From Bacteroidota bacterium (GTDB taxonomy: Bacteria; Bacteroidota; Bacteroidia; B-17B0; Aurantibacillaceae): 32,388 bases of DNA. The stretch's first letter is position 1, and each line of letters opens with the position of its first letter. The position numbers and the translations under genes are program-made. The notes beneath the pieces are model-generated. The model saw only the letters and a program-made list of their open reading frames with translations, ran no database searches and was not told where the DNA came from. Positions 7,504-15,982 of the stretch are shown here, piece after piece. The stretch is taken from positions 1 to 32,388 of the forward strand of contig JACDDR010000039.1 of assembly GCA_013816895.1 (NCBI GenBank), given 5' to 3'.

Positions 7504-8591
7504 TTTTGGTTCAGAAGCGTTTCGAAAATACGCTCGGTAGCACGTCCATCCCAATATTTAGGAATCTCCCCCTTTTTGTAAGTGCCGCTTTCAATTTGCC
7601 GGATGTACTGTTGTATTTCTTCCAGCTCAAATTTAACAAGTGTATTGGTTCCTTCTGTGCAAGTAACAGGTCGTTCTGTATTGTTGCGCAGCGTAAGGCA
7701 GGGAATTTTTAAAAAGGTAGATTCTTCCTGAATGCCGCCACTGTCGGTAAGAATAAATTTACTATATTTTATAAGTTTCTGAAAGGCGAAATAATCCAGT
7801 GGCTCTGTAATTACAAGGTTTTTATTTGACACCAGTTTTTCATACAAACCTGCCTTTTTTAAATTATTAACGGTTCGCGGATGGATGGGAAATATGATTT
7901 TATAATTATTACCGATAGATTCAAAAAGCGCGACAAGTTTTAGCAATCCCTCCGTATTATCTACGGTAGCAGGGCGATGCAGAGTCGTTAAAACGTAAGC
8001 CTGGCCTGTTATATTTAATTTTGATAAAATGGGCGAATTTTCAATTTCTTTTGAAAATTTAACCAGGGTATCAATCATTGTATTGCCCACGTATTTAATG
8101 TCCGATTCGTTTACACCTTCCTGTAAAAGATGTTCGCGGCCGCTTGGTTCGGTTACAAAATAAATATTGGTAAGTTTATCGGTAATGATCCTGTTGTGTT
8201 CTTCAGGCATCGTAAGATCGAAACTCCTGAGTCCGCTTTCAACATGTCCAAGCTTTATTCCTAATTTATTTGCAGTGAGTGAAGCGGCCAGCGTAGAGTT
8301 AACGTCGCCTACCACCAGCATCAATGAAGGCTGGAAGTCTGTTGTAATCAGCTTCTCAAGTTTTATCATAATGTCGGCCACCTGAAAGTTAGGCGAACCT
8401 TGTCCTACATTTAAGAAGAAATCAGGTACGAGTCCAAATTGTTCAAAAAACACATCGGCCATATTATTATCATAATGCTGGCCGGTGTGAACAATTTTAA
8501 GATCAATATTACTATACAGTGAAGCCAGTTCTTTGAAACGCGTTACCTTAATAAAGTTGGGTCGGGTACCAATAACAATAAGAATTTTCAT
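7500..8591 (-). CDS. wecB: UDP-N-acetylglucosamine 2-epimerase, non-hydrolysing
   Basis: The protein has 363 residues, the usual length. It converts UDP-GlcNAc to UDP-ManNAc in the cytoplasm. Motifs in order: GTRPNFIK (8-15), HTGQHYD (35-41), VVGDVNST (93-100), HVESGLRS (116-123), MPEEHNR (128-134), TTLHRPATVDN near 206-216, PIHPRT near 237, and TDSGGIQEE with a TERP motif near the C-terminus. D96, E118 and the E130/E131 pair fall where the catalytic acids of E. coli WecB lie. No UDP-ManNAc dehydrogenase gene (wecC) is in the window, so the product could be used as ManNAc or oxidised by an enzyme encoded elsewhere. The start is ATG 8591, one nt after the deacetylase-like gene's stop. Confidence 0.95.
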   Translation of the reverse strand: MKILIVIGTRPNFIKVTRFKELASLYSNIDLKIVHTGQHYDNNMADVFFEQFGLVPDFFLNVGQGSPNFQVADIMIKLEKLITTDFQPSLMLVVGDVNSTLAASLTANKLGIKLGHVESGLRSFDLTMPEEHNRIITDKLTNIYFVTEPSGREHLLQEGVNESDIKYVGNTMIDTLVKFSKEIENSPILSKLNITGQAYVLTTLHRPATVDNTEGLLKLVALFESIGNNYKIIFPIHPRTVNNLKKAGLYEKLVSNKNLVITEPLDYFAFQKLIKYSKFILTDSGGIQEESTFLKIPCLTLRNNTERPVTCTEGTNTLVKFELEEIQQYIRQIESGTYKKGEIPKYWDGRATERIFETLLNQK

Positions 8592-8592
8592 G

Positions 8593-9588
8593 TTATTTTC
8601 GCGGAGATAGCATTTTTAAGGGATCATACTCAATACTAAATTTTTTATGAGCATATGAAAGGAAATTGTCCAAGGATTTTAATCCGTGTTGCGTAAACAT
8701 TTTGGGGTGAGAGATCAAGTGCATAAAATTATTCTTTTTAAGAAAATTTTTATATGCATTAAGTTTTACCCAATTAAGTTTTTCTACTGAAAGCATTTCT
8801 TTCTTTTCGGGATTATACATTAATCCGGCCGAAGAAGCGCTTAATCCATCGCCAAAACCTCTGTCATTTTTTTTCCAATGATACTTTCGCAGGATCCTGT
8901 CAAATAAAATAAGTATTTCTGAATATGCCATAGTGGAAATAGGAAACTCAACAAAGCTTCCGTGCGGATCTGGCACTTCTACATTTTGCGAGAAATTATA
9001 GGGCGATGTCTTTCTTATCATGGTATAATCGAACTTTTGATTATTGTCCAGGTTCTTATACCCCGGAAGCACACTGAAATCGTACAAAATATTATATTTT
9101 GTAAAAACGTCCTTGTAGATCGAGAAAGGCTGCATGCACCAGCCTCCGGCCCTATATCCCCAGGCAGGATAAGAAATATCAAGTTCTTTTAAAAAGGATA
9201 AACATGTTTGAAATAATTGGTCAATTTCTTCCTGATTAAGCTTAGCCAACGAATATTGGGTACAATTACTTAAATCGAATTCTTTTTCTTTTATAACTAT
9301 GCTATCCCTCCAATGCGGGTGGATATGGGGGAAAATATAATGACCTTCTTTGAATAATTGCTGTAATTGCTCTTTAGCGTCTGCTACGCCTTTAGGGTTT
9401 ATATTGTGCTTTTGAAATGTTATTAAGCCAAGGATATCTACAAAAAATATGCCTTTTGCCTTATGCTTTGTTAATAAGGGTCTTAGCGAATTAACGGGGT
9501 CAATCATGCATTTTTCGATACTCCCGGATTTTTTTCCGAGAAACATTTCATGATCGAACGTAAGAAGGATATTTTTAACTGGTTGCAA
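8593..9588 (-). CDS. NodB-type polysaccharide deacetylase-like protein (CE4-like)
   Basis: The protein has 331 residues. It shows the CE4 order of motifs: LLTFDHE (8-14) with D12 as base or metal ligand, FFVD (48-51), GHYIFPHIHPHW (82-93), YRAGGW (145-150), a YDFSVLPG strand near 169-176, and HLISHPKM near the C-terminus. The histidine motif is unusual: H88-x3-H92 fits the CE4 metal ligands, but with an extra His at 90 and no Ser/Thr after the first His. There is no signal peptide, so it would act in the cytoplasm, perhaps on a nucleotide sugar or lipid-linked glycan. The only start in frame is TTG 9588, directly after a C6 run and inside the end of the upstream methyltransferase gene. The family is fairly sure; the substrate is unknown. 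Confidence 0.75.
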   Translation of the reverse strand: MQPVKNILLTFDHEMFLGKKSGSIEKCMIDPVNSLRPLLTKHKAKGIFFVDILGLITFQKHNINPKGVADAKEQLQQLFKEGHYIFPHIHPHWRDSIVIKEKEFDLSNCTQYSLAKLNQEEIDQLFQTCLSFLKELDISYPAWGYRAGGWCMQPFSIYKDVFTKYNILYDFSVLPGYKNLDNNQKFDYTMIRKTSPYNFSQNVEVPDPHGSFVEFPISTMAYSEILILFDRILRKYHWKKNDRGFGDGLSASSAGLMYNPEKKEMLSVEKLNWVKLNAYKNFLKKNNFMHLISHPKMFTQHGLKSLDNFLSYAHKKFSIEYDPLKMLSPRK

Positions 9589-10279
9589 GGGGGGAGCAGG
9601 TTAAAATAAGATAATTGCCTTTTTGGTTTTTACTAAGCGATTTAAAAAAATTAAGGGTCAATAAATAAAACGGGGCAAAAATAGAGAAATATTTCAGTTC
9701 TTTTCTTCCATAGTAAGTCGAATAAGCAATTTCTCTGGAAGCGTCCACATTAAATCCAAATATCAGGAGTTTTTTTGTCAGTTGCTCTATATTATCTGTT
9801 ATTCTGTTCACATCCGGATTCTCCTTCACGAAAATTTTGAAATTATCGCCCTGAACGTTAGGAACGATTAAATACACCTTCGATTTATTATCGTTAAGTG
9901 AGTTTTTAATTTTAAAAAATAATTCCTGATGATCTGGCAATAGAAATAAGGAATTGACGACGCAGATGGCAGCGAATTTTTGATCTCCCGAAAGTATCTC
10001 GAAAATATCGGCTTGCATAAATTCTATATTCGGCTTGTGAAAATTCCGTCGGGCGATGGCAACCGATACTTCATTTATATCTGCACCAACGATTTGTGTA
10101 TTTTTGAGCTTACTTAAGTGATAGCTTACTTCGCCATTTCCGCAGGGACAGTCCAGCACCGTGCCCCCGGAGAATCCGTTTTCTGATAACGCGCGAATTA
10201 ATTCCTTTCCGAAAATGAATTGTGGATATTGGAAAGCCGATAGCTTTTTAATTAAATATTCTTTTATATTAAGTCCCAC
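9575..10279 (-). CDS. Class I SAM-dependent methyltransferase
   Basis: The protein has 234 residues. Motif I is VLDCPCGNGEVS (41-52), followed by VGADINE (64-70) with the ribose-binding acid and FMQADIFE for the adenine-binding region. The motif has C-P-C-G-N-G in place of the commoner I-G-C-G-x-G. The C-terminal third (YFSIFAPFYLLTLNFFKSL) is hydrophobic. The start is GTG 10279, ten nt after the upstream stop; no ATG is available in frame. The 3' end overlaps the deacetylase gene by 14 bp across a C6 tract. It probably methylates a sugar or lipid intermediate. Confidence 0.7.
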   Translation of the reverse strand: MGLNIKEYLIKKLSAFQYPQFIFGKELIRALSENGFSGGTVLDCPCGNGEVSYHLSKLKNTQIVGADINEVSVAIARRNFHKPNIEFMQADIFEILSGDQKFAAICVVNSLFLLPDHQELFFKIKNSLNDNKSKVYLIVPNVQGDNFKIFVKENPDVNRITDNIEQLTKKLLIFGFNVDASREIAYSTYYGRKELKYFSIFAPFYLLTLNFFKSLSKNQKGNYLILTCSPLATS

Positions 10280-10288
10280 TTGATTATA

Positions 10289-11440
10289 TTACGTTTTTTT
10301 TTCTTGAATGGATTTATATATTTCGTTTAAATGTTTCATATGGGCCTGAAAACTAAAGAGATTAATAATTTTTTCTCTGTTATGAGGGCATTTTTTCCAT
10401 TTTGAAATTTCTTTAAATCCTTTTACGTACTCTTCGATGTTTTTCTCAGCGCAAAGAATGCCGTTAACCCGATGGGCTACAATTTCAGGAATTCCCGCAT
10501 GAACCGTAGAAAGTATCGGCAGTTCAAGTGACATCGCTTCAAGTAAAACATTTGGCAGGCCTTCCTGATCGCCGTTATCAGCCGTTATGCTCATTTGCAC
10601 GAAACAATCAACGTTACTTGAAAGCTCAACCATTTCCTGAGGACTAACAGGTGGCAGCATGGTAACGTGATTTTCAAGTGCCAACTCCTTAATCTGATCT
10701 TTGATTGAATTTTCAAGAGGGCCAAAGCCCACTATCTTAAATTTGTAATTACAATCATTATTCTCATCAATAAATTTTCTAAAGGCCTTAAGCGTATAAT
10801 AATATCCTTTTTTCTGATTGAAGTACGACACCTGAAGAAATATAAATTCACCGGAATTTTTAGGACTTTCCTTACGCCTAAAAAAATCAACATCTATTCC
10901 ACTATGTAAAAGAATAGCTTTGTTATAAGGTTTGATATGATCGTTAATGTTTTTTATCAAGGATTCCGAAACAGCAATACTATGAATGTTCGGTTTGTTG
11001 AAAAATTGAATATATTTTTTAAGAACAGCTTTATTCTTAATTCTTTCAGTTACATCAAAGCCGTAAAATGAAACCAGAAAAGGAATGTGTCTGTGTTCTT
11101 CATTAAGATTCCCCATTACCTTCAGGAAGTCTGTTCCAAAATGACAATGAATAATATCCGGTTTAAAATCCGAAATGGTTTTATTTAATTTCTTTTTAAA
11201 TGTAAAATTTCTAAGAGGAAAACTAATTTCATATTTCTCAAGCAACCATCTGATTTTTGTGTTAACCCTGTTAAATTTATAGGGTATTTGTACCATTGCT
11301 TTTAATTGATACAATTCAGGGTTAAGACGGTTTGAGTACGCAAAGAGTAATTCGTGTTCCGTGTCCACACATTTCAGCTCATTGGTAAGAAATGTCATGG
11401 TTTTGTGCGCGTAATTATATGTATAGGAAAAAATTTTCAT
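10289..11440 (-). CDS. Glycosyltransferase family 4
   Basis: The protein has 383 residues (GT-B). The N-lobe has DIIHCHFGTDF (95-105) and SFYGFDVTER (124-133). SESLIKNI (158-165) and LLHSGIDVDFF (177-187) form the linker region. The C-lobe has VSYFNQKKGYYYTLKAF (204-220), KIVGFGPLE and EGLPNVLLEAM (293-303), the E-x7-E motif that binds the nucleotide-sugar donor. ATG 11440 overlaps the previous stop (TAATG); an extension to 11464 lies in the FkbM gene and was not used. The donor and linkage are unknown. Confidence 0.87.
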   Translation of the reverse strand: MKIFSYTYNYAHKTMTFLTNELKCVDTEHELLFAYSNRLNPELYQLKAMVQIPYKFNRVNTKIRWLLEKYEISFPLRNFTFKKKLNKTISDFKPDIIHCHFGTDFLKVMGNLNEEHRHIPFLVSFYGFDVTERIKNKAVLKKYIQFFNKPNIHSIAVSESLIKNINDHIKPYNKAILLHSGIDVDFFRRKESPKNSGEFIFLQVSYFNQKKGYYYTLKAFRKFIDENNDCNYKFKIVGFGPLENSIKDQIKELALENHVTMLPPVSPQEMVELSSNVDCFVQMSITADNGDQEGLPNVLLEAMSLELPILSTVHAGIPEIVAHRVNGILCAEKNIEEYVKGFKEISKWKKCPHNREKIINLFSFQAHMKHLNEIYKSIQEKKT

Positions 11441-12150
11441 TATTTCAGTTGCCAGTTCTCCCAAACAAAAGGGTAAGAATATGTAAGTAGATGTGTTTTT
11501 TCAAGTTCGGTTTTTATCCTGTTATACCTGTTTTGAAAGTCAGGATAAAAGTCATGAAACTGGATCTGAATATTTTTACATTTAGTTAAATATCCCAGTT
11601 CAATGATCCGGTCCATAAGATCATATTCGGCACCTTCAATGTTTATCTTTATGAGGTCAATAAAAATTATTTTATTCTCCTTAAAGAAACTGTCGGCATC
11701 AATGATCAAAATGCGCTCTTCAGTTCCCTTTTTGTGAATGGATTGAGTGCGGTTATAGGATGAGGCCTCCTCCATAACATTTATGGTAAGTTCTTCGTTT
11801 TTCGCGCCAAGCCCTTTAGGTATAATTACTATGCTGTTGTTTTTTCTGAACCGCCTCGTAAGATAATCTACGTATCTTTTTACCGGCTCAAAAACATACA
11901 CGGTGCTTTTGTAACGGGAATACATTTCAGAAGCAAAGTCACCTTCATAACCACCCACATCAATAACTACAGACCTTTCATCAAGATCATACTCATAACG
12001 TAATTCTTTTTCCCTGTTATCGGCAAACCATTTTTCTTTATTTATTTCAGATAAAGGAAGATACTGTTTCTCGATATTCTTTGCCTTACGTGAAAAGAAA
12101 AGATACAACTTGTAAAAAACGGCGGCAATTTTATAGAAGAATTTATGCAT
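11440..12150 (-). CDS. FkbM-family methyltransferase
   Basis: The protein has 236 residues. The FkbM signature is clear: VVIDVGGYEGDF (61-72), YVFEPV (85-90) and IKINIEGAEYDLM (167-179). FkbM-type enzymes O-methylate sugar or polyketide hydroxyls with SAM. The first 22 or so residues (MHKFFYKIAAVFYKLYLFF) are hydrophobic and basic and may attach it to the membrane. The start is ATG 12150, ten nt downstream of the GT11 stop. A 45-codon in-frame extension upstream overlaps the GT11 gene in another frame and has no coding character. Confidence 0.88.
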   Translation of the reverse strand: MHKFFYKIAAVFYKLYLFFSRKAKNIEKQYLPLSEINKEKWFADNREKELRYEYDLDERSVVIDVGGYEGDFASEMYSRYKSTVYVFEPVKRYVDYLTRRFRKNNSIVIIPKGLGAKNEELTINVMEEASSYNRTQSIHKKGTEERILIIDADSFFKENKIIFIDLIKINIEGAEYDLMDRIIELGYLTKCKNIQIQFHDFYPDFQNRYNRIKTELEKTHLLTYSYPFVWENWQLK

Positions 12151-12160
12151 TGGATTTAAT

Positions 12161-13060
12161 TTAATTCGCCATCCATTCCGGTGGGCACATTTCCGGGTTG
12201 ACGAGCGAGGTTTCCTTATACCAGTTTTTAGGATAGATAATTTTTTTGGAAGTATTGCCTGACAAAAAAGCGCCCCACCAGGCAAAAGTGCTGTTAGAAA
12301 TAATAAAATGTTTACACTTACTCATTAAAAACAAATGGCCTTCGGCTTTGGTGCCTGAGAATGATTTGTCTATGAAAAGGGCAGAAGCTGCCAGGTTCAT
12401 ATTTTGTTTACACCATTCAATATCATCTGAAAATATGCAATATAAGGGATCCGGTACTAAGGCATTCATTTTTTCAATCGCGCTTTTGTAATAGGCAAAG
12501 TCAAGCGCGCCAATAATTTTATTGTACACCGGACTTGTAACAAGATCGCCACGTCTTACATGAAGACACACACTGTTTTGAGATTCTATCTTTTCGAGTA
12601 AAAGATCAATATTTAGGATGGATGGTTTTTCGAGAATAAAATCTTTTTTTATTTGATCAAAATCATTTTCGAAAAATTTGTATGACTGCCAGCGGCCTGC
12701 CAAACAGGTATCACCCTCAATATTTAAATATTCTGTTTTTATCTGATTGGCCTGTTGGACTATTAATTTTTTTGGATTAAATAAAAGCGAAATTCTCCTC
12801 GTTATTTTATTAAAGACGGATGCCTTTGGATCGCCATTAAATAAAAATACTTCAGACTCCTTTGCCGCTCTGAATTTCAAGTTTGGGAAAATATCGAGAT
12901 CAAAATCGCGATGCGTTGTGACATGATGATCCGAGGATTTATCAAGCAGCAACGAGCCGTCGAGTACAAGTTCGGTTTTATATTGTAATGAAAGTGAGCG
13001 GCCAAACGCGTATTGAAACATCTGGTTACCTAAGCCTCCCATTAAACGGATCATGATCAT
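12161..13060 (-). CDS. GT11 alpha-1,2-fucosyltransferase-like protein
   Basis: The protein has 299 residues, normal for the family. The N-terminus IRLMGGLGNQMFQYAFGRSL (4-23) and the donor-binding HVRRGD (167-172) are diagnostic of GT11. Further C-terminal motifs are CIFSDDIEWCK and SNSTFAWWGAFL near 255-266. GT11 enzymes transfer L-fucose (or a related 6-deoxyhexose) from a GDP donor, usually in alpha-1,2 linkage. No GDP-fucose pathway genes (gmd, fcl) are in the window, so the donor must come from elsewhere. The start ATG 13060 shares its A with the upstream stop (TGATG). ATG 13054 and TTG 13063 are alternatives. Confidence 0.92.
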   Translation of the reverse strand: MIMIRLMGGLGNQMFQYAFGRSLSLQYKTELVLDGSLLLDKSSDHHVTTHRDFDLDIFPNLKFRAAKESEVFLFNGDPKASVFNKITRRISLLFNPKKLIVQQANQIKTEYLNIEGDTCLAGRWQSYKFFENDFDQIKKDFILEKPSILNIDLLLEKIESQNSVCLHVRRGDLVTSPVYNKIIGALDFAYYKSAIEKMNALVPDPLYCIFSDDIEWCKQNMNLAASALFIDKSFSGTKAEGHLFLMSKCKHFIISNSTFAWWGAFLSGNTSKKIIYPKNWYKETSLVNPEMCPPEWMAN

Positions 13061-14226
13061 CAATTAAATAAGTATGGACTCAGCTCTTCAGCTCTTCGTT
13101 TAAAGGAATGATCCCTGAGTGTTCTTTCCATTCCGCTTTTCGCTATTTCCCTTATACCGGTTTTATCCTGTAAGAGTACATTTATTTTCTCCAAAAGGTT
13201 TTGCGGGCTTGAATAGGTAACTACTTCCTTACCAGGCTCAAAAAGATCCTTTACATTTTCCTGTTCTGAAGTCAGCAACAAAGTTCCCGATCCGGTTATT
13301 TCAAACAATCTCTTGGCTCCGGCATATTTATCCCAATTGATACCGTCATTCTCTTTTCCCGTTGTATGAATGTGCACAGCCATTTTATATTTTCTGTATT
13401 CATTATACATCTTAATCCCGTATAAAGGGCTTTTTATTTTTGAAGCAACAAGCGAATCAGGGGGAAGGTTTTCTTTTCCAACACCATGAATAGTAAGATC
13501 AATTTTATTTTGCAGCAAATATTCTAAAACGTCAAATCTGTAATTGTGGCCCAGTGTAAAACTTCCGATGAAAACAACGTCGCCTTTTTTTGTTTCACTC
13601 AGGGGCTCAACGTTTTTAAGTATACTGCTGTCAAATGCCTGCTGTATGTAAACAGTGTTATATTTTTTATTTTCAAAGTATTCTTTCAATTGGGGAGCCG
13701 CAGTAACTATCAGATCAAAAGATCCATAAGGAAAGTCAGGCTGTTCGTGCCAGATGGGACACGTCCACTGAAGGACTATTTTTTTACAATATTTTTTTAA
13801 TTCAGAAATTTGTCGTTCTGTAAAAAAAATATTTGAGTACACATAAATAATATCGGGTTCATAATTTTTTACCTGTGCCTTTAAAACATCAAAGTGAATA
13901 GAGTTATAAGAAGTTCTGAATCGTTTTTTTATACGGGAAAGATAGCTTCTGAATGGTTTTTGGAAGTGCCATTTAAAGTAAAGACTGCGGCTGTTTTCCT
14001 TTGTCCATTTCAGCTGAAGAGGATTGCACTCGGGAATAATTATTTTGGTATCGTGGCCCATTGCTTTAAAAGCATTTGCCATACTATCCGACTGATAATG
14101 TTTTTGATCAATAAGAGAAGTGAGAACACTTTCATAATTCCGGCCTGTATCTTTTTCAAATAAGGTTGAGCTTTCACGGGTATAAAAGTAATTGTAGTCT
14201 TCAAGAAGAAAAAGTATTCTTGGCAC
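13060..14226 (-). CDS. CgeB-like glycosyltransferase (Glyco_trans_1_2 type)
   Basis: The protein has 388 residues (GT-B). VVFIGSFTLGHNYR (217-230) opens the C-lobe. WDKYAGAKRLFEITGSGTLL (298-317), with E309, followed by VKDLFEPGKEVVTY is the donor-binding region seen in CgeB-like proteins, in place of the E-x7-E of classic GT4. The N-lobe has DIIYVYSN (125-132) and LQWTCPIWHEQPDFPYGSFD (152-171). The start is GTG 14226, one nt after the AsnB stop; no ATG is in frame nearby. The sugar is unknown. Confidence 0.78.
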   Translation of the reverse strand: MPRILFLLEDYNYFYTRESSTLFEKDTGRNYESVLTSLIDQKHYQSDSMANAFKAMGHDTKIIIPECNPLQLKWTKENSRSLYFKWHFQKPFRSYLSRIKKRFRTSYNSIHFDVLKAQVKNYEPDIIYVYSNIFFTERQISELKKYCKKIVLQWTCPIWHEQPDFPYGSFDLIVTAAPQLKEYFENKKYNTVYIQQAFDSSILKNVEPLSETKKGDVVFIGSFTLGHNYRFDVLEYLLQNKIDLTIHGVGKENLPPDSLVASKIKSPLYGIKMYNEYRKYKMAVHIHTTGKENDGINWDKYAGAKRLFEITGSGTLLLTSEQENVKDLFEPGKEVVTYSSPQNLLEKINVLLQDKTGIREIAKSGMERTLRDHSFKRRAEELSPYLFN

Positions 14227-14227
14227 T

Positions 14228-15982
14228 TTATAAATAATAAGAAGCCATCAGAAGGCGCCACTCCTGAGTAAACATGTTGGCGGGATTAATATTTGCCTCT
14301 AATGGAATTGTAAGTTCTTTCGCGGCCTTAACTACGCGGGCATGATATTTACCGTTTTTAAGCCATTCTTTTTGAGGAGGCTCATAGCCTATTTTGTCAA
14401 CGCGCCAGCAAATATCATTCGGTAAAATATTGTTCATGGCTTTTCTTAAAACAAATTTTGTCCAGCCGTTATTCAGTTTGTATTCATCAGGTAAGCTAAA
14501 AATAAACTCTACAAGTTTATGGCTCAGAAAAGGTAATCTTACTTCGCGGGAATGGGCCATGGAGTTTCTATCCGCATAACGCAAAAGCTCTTTTAAGCCA
14601 TTCACAGAAGTGTCGTTTATTAAACGATCATTTAAGATCTTATCGAAGTAGGAATGTTGGCCTGTAATCATTCTCCGGTATCTCCCAAGCTTCATGCGAA
14701 ATGTTTCGGCGTGAATCGGTTCTTTGTAGTTGGTGACAGCACCATGGAATTTGTTGAATGATTCTCTTTCCTTTTTGAAAAGATTATGGTTTGTATAAAA
14801 TAATTTGTCGAGATAAATAGAATAATAAGGAAGATAGCCCGCCAGTTCTTCATCCGCGCCTTGTCCATCCAGCAAAACGGTCACGTTATTTTGTTTCGCA
14901 ATTTCCATTACCGCGTATTGCGCTACTATGCTGGCGGAGCCAAAAGGTTCATCCTGAGCATCGACTACCTTTTCTAACACCTTTTCAAAATAGTCGGCGT
15001 CGGGCCATGTGTAATGAACAGTTACATTCTTACATTTTTTAACGACTTCTTCCACATATTTGCCTTCATCTTTGGCGAAGTTCTTAAAACGCGCGGAAAA
15101 AGTATTTTGATTTAATTGCTCTCCTTTAAGCGCGTCGATCAGCATGACGATACTGGAGGAATCTAACCCGCCTGAAAGACTTGATCCTACAGGAACATCC
15201 GATCTTAAACGTAATCGGATGGCTTCGGTGAATAAATGCAGAAATTTTTCCGCGGCCTGCTCAATAGATCCTTTAAACGCGGGAGCTTCGCGATCAATTT
15301 TCCAATAGTTGACGATCTTTATATTGGATGCGGCATCAATTGTAAGGTAATGTGCGGCATCCAGTTTTTTAATACCGTTATAAAAAGTTTCAGTCAGGGT
15401 TTCTTTGGTTTCAATAACACCTGTGGTAGCGTAATGGTAAAGCTTATCATTGTCTAATCTCTTAATAATTCCGGCAGGCCAAAACTGTTTTATTTCGGAG
15501 GCGAATAAGAATTTTTCACCATCCGCATAATAGTGAAAAGGCTTCTCTCCAAAGCGATCGCGCGCACAAAAAAGAGTTTGTTCTTTCTCATCCCAAATGG
15601 CAAAGGAAAACATACCGTCGAGGTCGGCAAGACAATTTTCTTTTTTAAGGTCGTATAATGCAAGAAGTACTTCAGTATCTGATTCAGAAGAAAATTTATA
15701 TCCTTTTTTTAAAAGTTCATTTTTAATTTCTATGTAATTGTAAATTTCTCCGTTAAATGTAATGGTGTAACGGCCTTCTGAATAATGAAGCGGTTGTTTG
15801 CCGTTTTCACTCAAATCGATGATAGACAAGCGGCGATGACCAAAACCAATTTTCCTGCTTTTATTTGTCCAATGCCCTTCACCATCCGGACCTCGATGTG
15901 CGATTACATCCGTCATTCTCTTAAGGAGCGGTTCCTGAACCGGGTTGGTATTAAATGACAGATAGCCCGCTATGCCGCACAT
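14228..15982 (-). CDS. asnB: AsnB-type glutamine amidotransferase (asparagine synthase family), copy 1
   Basis: The protein has 584 residues. The class II glutaminase domain starts at Cys2 (MCGIAGYL) and has HRGPDG (29-34), GHRRLSIIDLS (48-58), FNGEIYNY (76-83) and SDTEVLLA (101-108). The ATP-pyrophosphatase domain has SLSGGLDSSS (268-277) and LLDGQGADEELAGY (370-383). All catalytic residues of the fold appear present, so it should activate a carboxylate with ATP and transfer ammonia from glutamine. In polysaccharide clusters such enzymes are often assigned to amidation of uronic acids or other sugar acids rather than to asparagine synthesis. It is embedded between two glycosyltransferase genes and overlaps the upstream one by 13 bp. 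The DGQGADE motif differs from the other two copies in this cluster. Confidence 0.92.
   Translation of the reverse strand: MCGIAGYLSFNTNPVQEPLLKRMTDVIAHRGPDGEGHWTNKSRKIGFGHRRLSIIDLSENGKQPLHYSEGRYTITFNGEIYNYIEIKNELLKKGYKFSSESDTEVLLALYDLKKENCLADLDGMFSFAIWDEKEQTLFCARDRFGEKPFHYYADGEKFLFASEIKQFWPAGIIKRLDNDKLYHYATTGVIETKETLTETFYNGIKKLDAAHYLTIDAASNIKIVNYWKIDREAPAFKGSIEQAAEKFLHLFTEAIRLRLRSDVPVGSSLSGGLDSSSIVMLIDALKGEQLNQNTFSARFKNFAKDEGKYVEEVVKKCKNVTVHYTWPDADYFEKVLEKVVDAQDEPFGSASIVAQYAVMEIAKQNNVTVLLDGQGADEELAGYLPYYSIYLDKLFYTNHNLFKKERESFNKFHGAVTNYKEPIHAETFRMKLGRYRRMITGQHSYFDKILNDRLINDTSVNGLKELLRYADRNSMAHSREVRLPFLSHKLVEFIFSLPDEYKLNNGWTKFVLRKAMNNILPNDICWRVDKIGYEPPQKEWLKNGKYHARVVKAAKELTIPLEANINPANMFTQEWRLLMASYYL

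Noticed and set aside
7504..7554. In-frame extension of the GT4 gene to 7554
   Set aside because: It lies inside wecB, lacks hydrophobic start-strand character, and ATG 7503 overlaps the wecB stop as ATGA.
12151..12285. 45-codon extension of the FkbM gene
   Set aside because: It overlaps the C-terminus of the GT11 gene in another frame and reads as basic low-information sequence; ATG 12150 gives a normal FkbM length.
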